Below, in pieces: positions 1-5,932 of a DNA stretch of 7,139 bases. The DNA is from Methanobrevibacter sp. GTDB lineage: Archaea; Methanobacteriota; Methanobacteria; Methanobacteriales; Methanobacteriaceae. The position numbers and the translations under genes were made by a program. The notes under the pieces are model-generated. The model saw only the letters and a list, made by a program, of their open reading frames with translations, ran no database searches and was not told the DNA's origin. The stretch's first letter is position 1. The number at the start of each line of letters is the position of its first letter. Where the stretch lies: NCBI GenBank assembly GCA_017646885.1, contig JAGCLR010000397.1, positions 1-7,139 of the forward strand, given 5' to 3'.

Positions 1-1502
1 CTGTAGTCTACGTGGTGGTGGATTCTTTCAAACTTGTAAATCATTGTCGCATATTGTGGATAAGTTTCAACAAGCAACTGTGATTTTGGAATAGTTCCAC
101 CAATGTCCTTGGAATAGAATACTTCTGTATTACCACCCTTAACGGCTTGCGTATGCATCTTGTCTGCCAACATACAGTTGAATTGAACAGTACACCAACC
201 GTGACTCAATACATCCAAAGACTGAATTGTATCTTCATTATATCGTCCACGCTGCATAATATATGGGCAGTTCAAATTCCACAAACCATAAGAATAGATA
301 CGGGTGTTAATGATTACAGGTGGGATATGTTCTCCGCCGATAGCGAAGCATTCATAATTCAAACCTGCCAAACCAATGTTCGTGAAACGGTCAACGTATC
401 GTTCGCAACTTCTAAAGATTTCAGGACTATGAGAAATGACTCGGCGACCTCTCCAGTATCTTGTGAATTGGTCTGTGTTGTCATCCAAAATCCAACACCA
501 GTTCTGCTTCAAAGTATTTTTAGCATAATCAGCTGCCCAGTTTCTTGCTGCTCCTGGACCTGTTACTGGCTTACCATTTCTAGGGTCAATCTTACTTCCT
601 AAATCAGGGTTAATTACATCGTATTTGTCCTTATAACTCATATCCATTTGTAGAATTGTACAATAAGGACTTTCGTTTAATTTACATTTAACATAATTGT
701 CATAGTCCCAGTCTTCTACAACAATGTAATGGTCTACTTGCATCTTTGTGAGCTGGTGAGAAATGTGGTTTTTAAATTCACCACTTCTTCCACGGGACAC
801 AACAAAGATAGGATACTTTGGCTGTTCACCGCCCAACCAACGAATACGATGCTTTGTGTGTTCTTGCCATTTCTGTATAGGGTACCAACAGTCTTCAGGA
901 CTGATACCAAAACTTTGTTCAAAAATTTCCATTAATTGTTCGAGAGAATAGTCCTTCTTTTTGAAATACATTTGAATTTTTGTGAAGGAATACTCCTTGA
1001 AATTGAAAATGAACTCTGGCATATCTCGCCAGGAATCCCAATAATTCCAAGACTTTGCGTTTCGTGCTTTTAGATGTTTGTATTTGTTCTTAAATTTGAA
1101 ATCTGGAAATCTTGCTTCTTCAGTGAAATTTGTCATTCGGTAGTCTTCAATTCTTTCGTGACAAAGACCGATGTCATCAGATACCAAATTTCTTTTACGA
1201 GCATCAGCACAAATTCTCTTATATAATTTATCCAAATCTTCCTGACAACGGACTTGCGTACTGAACTTCCAATAACCAGTATCTGTAACTTCTAAATCAG
1301 TGTAATTCTTAACCATTACACCATCTTTGTTGAAAAATCGGTATTCTTCGTTCCCATATTTCAACATACTGATTTTGAAACCAAATTCTTCGCAAAAATC
1401 TTTCAAAGTATCTGGCTTGATTTTCATTGTTGCCATATCTTCTTTTGTGAAATATGGCTTACATTTCAACAATTCCAATAAGTCTTTTTTATTTGATTGC
1501 AT
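1..1502 (-). CDS. TET-associated glycosyltransferase-like protein (DNA base hypermodification), 3' end cut by window edge
   Basis: The frame is open from ATG at 1502 to the left edge, giving 500 visible residues; the stop is outside. Residues 229-500 read as the TAGT family (phage GT-A-like glycosyltransferases related to the GREB1 C-terminus). Visible landmarks are YPIFVVSRGR (230-239), IVVE (260-263), GPGAARNWAADYA (315-327), the acidic ILDDN (338-342, likely metal and nucleotide-sugar site), RYNEDT (420-425), GGNTE (456-460) and the late HHHVDY (495-500), which suggests only a short C-terminus is missing. Residues 152-208 (W-x-x-MPEF ... CWYP) resemble a module I recall from other phage modification proteins, but I cannot name it. 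Residues 1-45 are helical and of unknown role. TAGT enzymes are proposed to add sugars to hydroxymethylated pyrimidines in phage DNA. A GAGGA ribosome-binding site lies in the end of the preceding gene. The family call is confident; the substrate is inferred. Confidence 0.85.
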   Translation of the reverse strand, partial: MQSNKKDLLELLKCKPYFTKEDMATMKIKPDTLKDFCEEFGFKISMLKYGNEEYRFFNKDGVMVKNYTDLEVTDTGYWKFSTQVRCQEDLDKLYKRICADARKRNLVSDDIGLCHERIEDYRMTNFTEEARFPDFKFKNKYKHLKARNAKSWNYWDSWRDMPEFIFNFKEYSFTKIQMYFKKKDYSLEQLMEIFEQSFGISPEDCWYPIQKWQEHTKHRIRWLGGEQPKYPIFVVSRGRSGEFKNHISHQLTKMQVDHYIVVEDWDYDNYVKCKLNESPYCTILQMDMSYKDKYDVINPDLGSKIDPRNGKPVTGPGAARNWAADYAKNTLKQNWCWILDDNTDQFTRYWRGRRVISHSPEIFRSCERYVDRFTNIGLAGLNYECFAIGGEHIPPVIINTRIYSYGLWNLNCPYIMQRGRYNEDTIQSLDVLSHGWCTVQFNCMLADKMHTQAVKGGNTEVFYSKDIGGTIPKSQLLVETYPQYATMIYKFERIHHHVDY

Positions 1503-1507
1503 ATAAA

Positions 1508-1834
1508 TTAATCCTCAAAATCTTTGGCAATTTTATCTATTCTTTTTTGATTATCTTTTGCTTTATATATAAGCGAACATCCTTCGCTGACTAATTCGCT
1601 AGTTAAACAATACAAATCATCAAATTTTGTTCTAAATAATTTTCCACCCTCATAATCTTTTCTAATTATTATGTTATCATAATTGAGTATCTTTACAGAA
1701 ATTTTAACTGCATCTGGACACTGGTAATAACCAAATTCATTCCAGTCATCTTTCTTAAAATCAAATTTATTCGCAATCCAACCGATGTTATAAAATGTCA
1801 TCAGTAGTTCACTCAAATTATATTTCTTATTCAT
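1508..1834 (-). CDS. Small DF-tail family protein (108 aa), unknown function
   Basis: Function not recognised. The 108 aa protein has an N-terminal helix-like stretch (residues 6-18, LSELLMTFY then I-G-W), a probable beta-rich middle (35-70) and a basic C-terminal helix ending I-x-x-I-x-x-D-F-E-D (tail at 99-106). The tail matches that of the gene cluster at 3865-7139, although this gene is separated from it by a terminator. Asp-Phe here comes just before the GAGGAT that serves the glycosyltransferase start 5 nt downstream of the stop, so the tail is not created by that ribosome-binding site. Its own ATG lacks a well-spaced Shine-Dalgarno; a TATATT at 1847-1842 lies just upstream, so a promoter with a very short leader is possible but unproven. 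It probably shares a transcript with the glycosyltransferase. Confidence 0.8.
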   Translation of the reverse strand: MNKKYNLSELLMTFYNIGWIANKFDFKKDDWNEFGYYQCPDAVKISVKILNYDNIIIRKDYEGGKLFRTKFDDLYCLTSELVSEGCSLIYKAKDNQKRIDKIAKDFED

Positions 1835-1852
1835 ACACCAAAATATAGCAAT

Positions 1853-1888
1853 AAAATAAAAAACCAGGAAAATTTTTTATTTTCCTGG
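1853..1888 (-). terminator. Rho-independent terminator
   Basis: On the minus strand, CCAGGAAAAT pairs perfectly with ATTTTCCTGG (10 bp stem, 1888-1864) around an AAAAA loop. The tract TTTTTTATTTT follows at once. It sits 25 nt after the stop of the 303 aa acidic gene and should end the operon arriving from the right. Read on the plus strand, the hairpin has no T-tract, so the direction is clear. Confidence 0.92.
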
Positions 1889-1913
1889 TACTGTTAAAAT
1901 TTATTTGTTCAGA

Positions 1914-2825
1914 TTAGTTTGTGCGATAGCAGTAATATCCGCAATCAAGTGAAATTTCATCACCATCATAACGAGCCAAAGAATTTGCAGGACCATCTGC
2001 GTCAACTATTGCTTCGGCAAGTTTATCAAGGTTAATCAAGTTGTTTTTCTTAACAATTTCAGTAAATTGTTTCTTACCAAAGTTGTCAATATACCACTGA
2101 ACATCATCATTTTCATAATAATTTTCAAGGTATTTTTCAACTGCTTCGTCTTCATCTACATCGCCAAATTCTTTTTGGTATCTTTCAGGTTCACTTTCGT
2201 GAATGTCACTTACATAGTATTCAGCATCTTCTTTCTTGGCATCTTCAAACCAACTACTATCTACAAATTGCTCAATACCACCAATGTTTTCAAAACGAAT
2301 TCCTTCAATACCTATATCGTCAAAGAGTTCCTTACTATCTTCCTGAGCGGCTGTTTCAGCATCGTCATAAGATTCATAACAATAGTATTCTTCATTACCG
2401 AATGTAACTTGAACTGCTAATTGACCTGGACCTTCGTTGTATTCAACTTCAGCATCGGAATAATCATTACCTGTATATTCGGCAAGTTCACGAACCATTG
2501 TTTTAATTTCGTCAGATTCGCCGTCTAATGGGTCATCTTCAGTTTCTTCAGCTACATCTTCGTCTTCGGCTTCTTTCAAGATACGATAGCCAAAGGATTC
2601 GCATACCTTCATAGCTTCAGCAAGGTCGGAACCTTCAATTTCTTCTATGAACATATCTTTAACGATAGGGAACAAATCTCTATCACTAACTTCTTCACCC
2701 AAATTTGCCTTTACATAAGCAAAACACTTCTGCAAGTTTGGTTCTCTGCCGTGTGTTTCACAAAATTCCTTATAGTCATTGACTAACAAGTTAATCTCTG
2801 ACATGTAACCTTCGTTAATTTTCAT
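1914..2825 (-). CDS. Highly acidic phage protein (303 aa), unknown function
   Basis: By my count 83 of 303 residues are Asp or Glu against 26 Lys or Arg, so the protein is strongly negative. Residues 8-85 look helical. An acidic linker spans about 85-108. A probably folded part (110-180) carries V-x-V-T-F-G-N-E-E-Y-Y-C-Y at 138-150. Residues 195-245 are helical and Tyr/Glu-rich. The C-terminal part has DADGPANSLARYDGDE (275-290); I recall similar D-G-x-x-x-L-x-x-Y-D-G endings in uncharacterised phage proteins, but cannot name a family. The ATG at 2825 is fixed by AGGAG 5 nt upstream. It is the last gene before the terminator and lacks the DF tail of its neighbours. The charge would fit a DNA mimic or a binding partner for basic proteins, but neither is shown. 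Confidence 0.85.
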   Translation of the reverse strand: MKINEGYMSEINLLVNDYKEFCETHGREPNLQKCFAYVKANLGEEVSDRDLFPIVKDMFIEEIEGSDLAEAMKVCESFGYRILKEAEDEDVAEETEDDPLDGESDEIKTMVRELAEYTGNDYSDAEVEYNEGPGQLAVQVTFGNEEYYCYESYDDAETAAQEDSKELFDDIGIEGIRFENIGGIEQFVDSSWFEDAKKEDAEYYVSDIHESEPERYQKEFGDVDEDEAVEKYLENYYENDDVQWYIDNFGKKQFTEIVKKNNLINLDKLAEAIVDADGPANSLARYDGDEISLDCGYYCYRTN

Positions 2826-2830
2826 AATAA

Positions 2831-2835
2831 CTCCT
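2831..2835 (-). promoter_or_regulatory. Shine-Dalgarno AGGAG for the 303 aa gene
   Basis: AGGAG lies 5 nt before the ATG at 2825, in the 39 nt gap after the basic 129 aa gene. It selects the first ATG over the in-frame ATG at residue 8. The same gap has an AT-rich TATAAA-like stretch on the minus strand, too weak to call as a promoter. Confidence 0.8.
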
Positions 2836-2864
2836 ATAAAATTTGTTTATAGTATTTATGAAAA

Positions 2865-3254
2865 TTAGAAATCTGTGCTTATTTTCGCTAATCGTAATTT
2901 ATTTAAGTGCCTTTTGTAGATTAAATCTATATCGTTACTGATAGCCTTTGCTACTTCAATAACTTTATCTACATCTGATTTATCGTATTTCTTCAGTTTC
3001 TTTCGTGATGTTTTGTGTTTTTTTATTAGTTTATCCAAATCACCACCGTGATGAATAAAATAATCTGCCGCAGGTGAACGCAAATATGGGCAAATTCCGA
3101 AACCTTTTTGTGGCAAATTCTTTTTATTTGCCGCTTTCTCTGGTGCAAAACCCCAAACTAAAATAACATTTGGTAGTATTTTAGAAGGGGCATTGTTTGA
3201 AAAATAATTTAGTGGCAATACTTCTTTTATGTAGTCTTTAATTACCTTTCGCAT
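2865..3254 (-). CDS. Basic lysine-rich protein with DF tail (129 aa), unknown function
   Basis: Not recognised. The N-terminal part is mixed, with a Gly/Pro/Cys-containing segment (GFGICPYLR near residues 54-62). A strongly basic helix follows (about KLIKKHKTSRKKLKKY), then a helical C-terminus ending L-x-x-I-S-T-D-F directly before TAA. The stop and the next ribosome-binding site are 30 nt apart, so this Asp-Phe cannot result from start-codon overlap. I chose the ATG at 3254, which overlaps the upstream coiled-coil gene by 17 nt. An in-frame GTG at 3281 would add nine residues (138 aa); neither start has an ideal Shine-Dalgarno. Apart from the tail it does not resemble the small proteins to its right. 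The basic charge beside an acidic product encoded next door is suggestive only. Confidence 0.75.
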   Translation of the reverse strand: MRKVIKDYIKEVLPLNYFSNNAPSKILPNVILVWGFAPEKAANKKNLPQKGFGICPYLRSPAADYFIHHGGDLDKLIKKHKTSRKKLKKYDKSDVDKVIEVAKAISNDIDLIYKRHLNKLRLAKISTDF

Positions 3255-3852
3255 AGTTCTTGTAATACACTCCAAGTTCACAAATTTTATCCAAAGTATT
3301 AGTTAAGTTATTCAATCGTTCTTCAATCTTATCGTTCTTTTCTTTTAGGACTTTAACTGCCAATCTTTCTTCTTCCAAATTGTGCTTATGGATTTCCAAA
3401 TCCTTATTCTTCGCATCAATTTCGTCTTTCTGTTTGGCTATAATTTCATTCAACTTTGTGATTTCGTCCAACCCGTGAGAAGTATTAACATTCTGTCTTA
3501 AAATGGTTTCGGACTGGTTCTTGATAAGTTCATTCTTTTCAGCCAATTCTTGTACTGTCTTTGCAGTTTGGATTTTGTATTCACAAATCGTTTCTGTATT
3601 TTCTTTGATTATATTTTCTTTCTTAACAAGTTCGCCTTGAAGAACGTCCATATCCTTCTTTAGAGCAGCCGTATCTTCAGCATACTTTGTTTTAAGATTT
3701 TCAAGTTCTTCTTTGGCTGTGCTATACCATTTAACAATTTCGTCAAGTGCTTCATCCACAAATTTTGCTTCGTAAGCATCTATTTGAACTGTTTTACCCG
3801 CAGGCCAAACTTTTCTAGTAACTTCAATTTTGTTTAATTCTTCGTATTTCAT
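3238..3852 (-). CDS. Long coiled-coil protein (204 aa), unknown function
   Basis: After a short non-coiled N-terminus (residues 1-43, with VWPAGKTVQIDAYEAKF at 15-31), nearly the whole protein is a Glu/Lys-rich coiled coil with regular hydrophobic spacing (about 44-117 and 127-190). The break is near NVNTSHGL (121-128). It ends YYKNYAKGN and lacks the DF tail. No signal peptide or membrane segment is seen. The ATG at 3852 is fixed by GAGGTG, 5 nt upstream and outside the preceding gene. It lies between two DF-tail genes in the same transcript. Possible roles are a scaffold, a structural or filament-like phage protein, or an assembly platform for its neighbours; the sequence does not decide. 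Confidence 0.85.
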   Translation of the reverse strand: MKYEELNKIEVTRKVWPAGKTVQIDAYEAKFVDEALDEIVKWYSTAKEELENLKTKYAEDTAALKKDMDVLQGELVKKENIIKENTETICEYKIQTAKTVQELAEKNELIKNQSETILRQNVNTSHGLDEITKLNEIIAKQKDEIDAKNKDLEIHKHNLEEERLAVKVLKEKNDKIEERLNNLTNTLDKICELGVYYKNYAKGN

Positions 3853-3864
3853 TAAATCACCTCA

Positions 3865-4419
3865 CTAAAAATCATTGGTTATATTTATAATTTTGTTTAG
3901 CTGCTTTTGGATTTTAGTTTTGGTTTCTTCACGAAGTTGTTTAATTGCTTCTTCTTTCTGGTTAAATTCTGCCAGCGTTTTCAATAACTTTTTAACTTCG
4001 GGTTTCTTATAAAATTCTATAACTTCTTTATATGTGATTTCCATTTCAGTTAATTTGTTATCCAAATCTTCTAAACTATTAACTGGTTTCCAATCCCACT
4101 GAATGTCTTGGAAATCCTTAATTTCTTTAAGTTTAGGTGGCATACAGATGTCTGTGATAAAACCATCTGTTATTTTTAGAACTGCAAAATCAGTTGGAAT
4201 GTTTACTACTTTCTTCGCATAAGCCAAATTCTTAAACTTAGAAAATTTCACATATTCATAATCGCCATAATTAGCCTGAAAATTGTACATATTTCCCTTA
4301 TACTTCTTATCCAAAATTTGTATGAATTTCGTATAATAGCACTGTACATTATGTTTGGCAAGTATTTCGTCTACTTGCTTACATAAATCCCAATCAAATT
4401 TAATTACATTTATGCTCAT
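3865..4419 (-). CDS. DF-tail family protein, long member (184 aa), unknown function
   Basis: Not recognised. This is the longest tailed member. Residues 10-22 form an amphipathic helix (LCKQVDEILAKH) followed by N-V-Q, a loose match to the family N-terminus. Residues 25-95 look beta-rich and Tyr/Phe-rich. From about 115 to the end it is a charged helical or coiled-coil region. The last residues are L-N-K-I-I-N-I-T-N-D-F, then TAG immediately followed by TGA. The Shine-Dalgarno of the next gene (GAGGTG) lies after this stop, so Asp-Phe is independent of any overlapping signal. The ATG at 4419 overlaps the previous stop (ATGA), with GAGGA 6 nt upstream. Confidence 0.82.
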   Translation of the reverse strand: MSINVIKFDWDLCKQVDEILAKHNVQCYYTKFIQILDKKYKGNMYNFQANYGDYEYVKFSKFKNLAYAKKVVNIPTDFAVLKITDGFITDICMPPKLKEIKDFQDIQWDWKPVNSLEDLDNKLTEMEITYKEVIEFYKKPEVKKLLKTLAEFNQKEEAIKQLREETKTKIQKQLNKIINITNDF

Positions 4420-4685
4420 TTGAAGTCCTCTTTTATTTTGTTTAGTCCCTGTTCTACTTTTTCCTGTTTAACTTCAAGAATTTTCTGCTGAACATATTTT
4501 TCAACTTCTTCTGCTTTAAAATAAGTTACGCTGTTCATATCTCTTGGAATAAAATAATACACAGCAGAGGTTTTTGACTGTAACCAGTCAATGAAGCCAA
4601 TTCTATAACCATTTAAATATACTATATCACAAATTGTTTGTAAAGAATAACGGTCTAAAATTTCGTCCATTTCTTGCTTAGTCAT
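4416..4685 (-). CDS. Small DF-tail family protein (89 aa), RIGF subgroup
   Basis: Unknown function. The N-terminal helix MDEILDRYSL (6-15) is followed by VYLNGYRIGFIDW (22-34), a Y-F-x-P segment (43-47) and a long C-terminal helix (56-89) ending L-N-K-I-K-E-D-F-K. It is clearly paralogous to the next gene upstream (4971-4678): both have YSL, VY-x-x-G-x-RIGF-x-D and Y-x-F-x-P in the same order and spacing. It starts at ATG 4685 with AAGGAAG upstream, overlapping the previous gene by 8 nt. Its stop overlaps the next start as ATGA, so the two are probably translationally coupled. Confidence 0.82.
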   Translation of the reverse strand: MTKQEMDEILDRYSLQTICDIVYLNGYRIGFIDWLQSKTSAVYYFIPRDMNSVTYFKAEEVEKYVQQKILEVKQEKVEQGLNKIKEDFK

Positions 4686-4971
4686 TAAAATCTTCCTTTA
4701 ATTGTTCAGTTCGTTTTTTCTCTTTAATTTGTTTGAACCATAAAGATTTTCTATCAAAAAATTCTCTTAAAGGTTTTTCTTTGTTAATTAGACTGTAACC
4801 CTCTATATTATCTGGGTCATCTTTATTAGGCACAAAATGGTAATCTTCACCATAAGGATTTGAAATATAATCAAAAAACCCAATGCGTTCACCCATAAAA
4901 TAAACACCACTGGACATTGAAATCTTCAATGAATAATCTTCAAATACTTTAAACAGTTCCTTCATCGTCAT
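4678..4971 (-). CDS. Small DF-tail family protein (97 aa), RIGF subgroup
   Basis: Unknown function; paralogue of the following gene (4685-4416). It has the N-terminal helix MKELFKVFEDYSL (3-15), GVYFMGERIGFFDY (22-35), YHFVP (44-48) and a basic C-terminal helix (about 65-90) ending E-Q-L-K-E-D-F-N-D. The tail lacks the usual Leu/Ile three residues before Leu91. I chose ATG 4971 (MTMKELF) because GGAG lies 9 nt upstream and this places the helix at the N-terminus as in other members. An ATG at 4986 would add five residues but has a poor ribosome-binding site; an ATG at 4965 is also possible. It overlaps the previous gene by 23 nt, the longest overlap in the cluster. Confidence 0.8.
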   Translation of the reverse strand: MTMKELFKVFEDYSLKISMSSGVYFMGERIGFFDYISNPYGEDYHFVPNKDDPDNIEGYSLINKEKPLREFFDRKSLWFKQIKEKKRTEQLKEDFND

Positions 4972-5293
4972 CTGTAAAATCTCCATTCAGTTCTTCTATT
5001 TTCAAATCCTGTTTGTATTTCTTATATGCCAGTTCAAATTCCATAAATTTCAATCTGCAAAATTCGTAACAATCACCATTAGTTCCGAAAATCAAAGTAT
5101 AAACTAAGCCATTTTTGTCAATACCAGTTAAATATGAATTTAAATCATAAGTTCCATTAGTACACCTGAAATCAAAAACATCTGGAACATTATGGTTTAT
5201 AATTGGCATTGACAAAGTAATAGAATTTGTATACTGATTTTTTAACAAATTAAATTCTTCTGCCAATTTAATTATATCGTCATATTTAATCAA
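4949..5293 (-). CDS. Small DF-tail family protein with extended acidic end (114 aa)
   Basis: Unknown function. The N-terminal helix YDDIIKLAEEFNL (4-16) matches the family pattern. The middle is probably beta-rich and ends G-D-C-Y-E-F-C-R (73-80), shared with the 128 aa protein at 5932-5546 (D-D-C-Y-V-F-C-R). A charged helix leads to I-E-E-L-N-G-D-F (99-106). Uniquely, eight more residues (TDDDEGTV) follow the Asp-Phe, and the next gene starts inside this extension. The start is TTG at 5293, chosen because GGAGAG lies 5 nt upstream and the first in-frame ATG (residue 29) would delete the conserved N-terminal helix. It overlaps the previous gene by 8 nt. Confidence 0.8.
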   Translation of the reverse strand: MIKYDDIIKLAEEFNLLKNQYTNSITLSMPIINHNVPDVFDFRCTNGTYDLNSYLTGIDKNGLVYTLIFGTNGDCYEFCRLKFMEFELAYKKYKQDLKIEELNGDFTDDDEGTV

Positions 5294-5549
5294 AGTCGCT
5301 CTCCATTCTCCAGAGTTTCTTCCTGAGTATTCTTCTCTTTAATTCTAACATTTTATCGTCTAAATACTCACGCAAACTTTCTTCTTTTGTTGTTGCTATT
5401 ACACCCTTATCAGTATACAAAAATGCTTTCTGTCCTCGTGAAGAAAAATCACAGATACAATAATCACCTGACATGGCTTGATAAAATATATCTTTCTTTA
5501 CTCTCAAACCATATCCTTCACATATTCGTAAAAATGATGTGAGTGTCAT
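5286..5549 (-). CDS. Small DF-tail family protein (87 aa), unknown function
   Basis: Unknown function. The N-terminal helix LTSFLRICEGYGLRV (3-17) fits the family pattern closely (compare EYGLEV in the 89 aa protein at 6846-6577). A short beta segment follows (DYCICDF, 29-35, then KAFLYTDKGVIA). The long Leu/Lys/Arg-rich C-terminal helix (56-84) ends K-L-W-R-M-E-S-D-F-D. The ATG at 5549 overlaps the previous stop as ATGA, with AAGGA upstream. Its last codons (GAC TTT GAT TAA) contain the TTG start of the next gene. It has three cysteines in its first 32 residues but no zinc-site spacing that I would trust. Confidence 0.82.
   Translation of the reverse strand: MTLTSFLRICEGYGLRVKKDIFYQAMSGDYCICDFSSRGQKAFLYTDKGVIATTKEESLREYLDDKMLELKRRILRKKLWRMESDFD
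5299..5304 (-). promoter_or_regulatory. Shine-Dalgarno GGAGAG deciding a TTG start at 5293
   Basis: GGAGAG sits 5 nt before TTG 5293 and inside the Met-Glu-Ser codons of the upstream gene's tail. It is the main support for the non-ATG start. Confidence 0.7.
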
Positions 5550-5932
5550 TCAAAGTCCTTCTTCATACTCACAATTCGTTTGTTCTCACCAAATTTTTTC
5601 TTGTAAAGAACAAACTGATTATAAGTTTCAATCAGATTCTTACAGTGTTTCTTTAGTTCTTTAAGACTCCAAATTTCTTCTTCTTCACACCACATAATTT
5701 TCAAATTATTACTGTGGCTGTTATATTCTAATTTCATACCAGTTCGGCAAAAGACATAACAATCGTCTGATGGGTCATATAAGAACAAAGGATAATCGTA
5801 ACCTTCTTCGTCCTTAATTTTCGCACCAGGAAATGTTGCTACATAACAATCAGTTGCCTTATCCATTCTATAATGAAGGTTAAGTTCTGTTGCTAATTTT
5901 TTAAGGCTTTCTTTGTTAATTTCATCGTTCAT
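5546..5932 (-). CDS. DF-tail family protein (128 aa), DCYxFCR subgroup
   Basis: Unknown function. The helix ESLKKLATELNLHY (8-21) is followed by a beta-rich middle, including YPLFLYDPSDDCYVFCR (47-63). A helical second half ends I-V-S-M-K-K-D-F-E. The D-C-Y-x-F-C-R motif is shared with the 114 aa protein at 5293-4949, and both place it after a Y-x-L-x-F or Y-P-L-F-L strand, so the two are likely paralogues. The ATG at 5932 overlaps the previous stop (ATGA), with GAGGG upstream; its own stop overlaps the next start in the same way. Confidence 0.82.
   Translation of the reverse strand: MNDEINKESLKKLATELNLHYRMDKATDCYVATFPGAKIKDEEGYDYPLFLYDPSDDCYVFCRTGMKLEYNSHSNNLKIMWCEEEEIWSLKELKKHCKNLIETYNQFVLYKKKFGENKRIVSMKKDFE

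Noticed and set aside
147..951. Several plus-strand and overlapping ORFs up to 151 aa across 147-951
   Set aside because: They lie antisense to, or within, the glycosyltransferase gene, which has clear family motifs; their own translations show no recognisable features.
1835..1850. TATATT just upstream of the 108 aa gene as a -10 box or Bacteroidetes-type TAnnTTTG promoter
   Set aside because: The TAnnTTTG match is off by one base, no good -35 partner is at the right distance, and the region is AT-rich. Too weak to list as a feature.
2067..2420. Plus-strand 117 aa ORF rich in Phe and Ile, resembling a membrane protein
   Set aside because: It is the complement of the acidic 303 aa gene; antisense of Asp/Glu codons gives hydrophobic residues. 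It has no convincing ribosome-binding site.
2840..2870. T4-like late promoter (TATAAATA) in the gap before the 303 aa gene
   Set aside because: Only a loose ATAAATA/TATAAA match in AT-rich DNA, with no exact copy at other gene starts.
3859..3867. Possible TAG recoding: the 184 aa gene stops with TAG followed directly by TGA, and reading TAG as Gln would give DFQ, fitting the DF-x pattern
   Set aside because: No in-frame TAG was seen elsewhere in the coding sequence read here, and TAA and TGA are used as normal stops. A double stop is the simpler reading.
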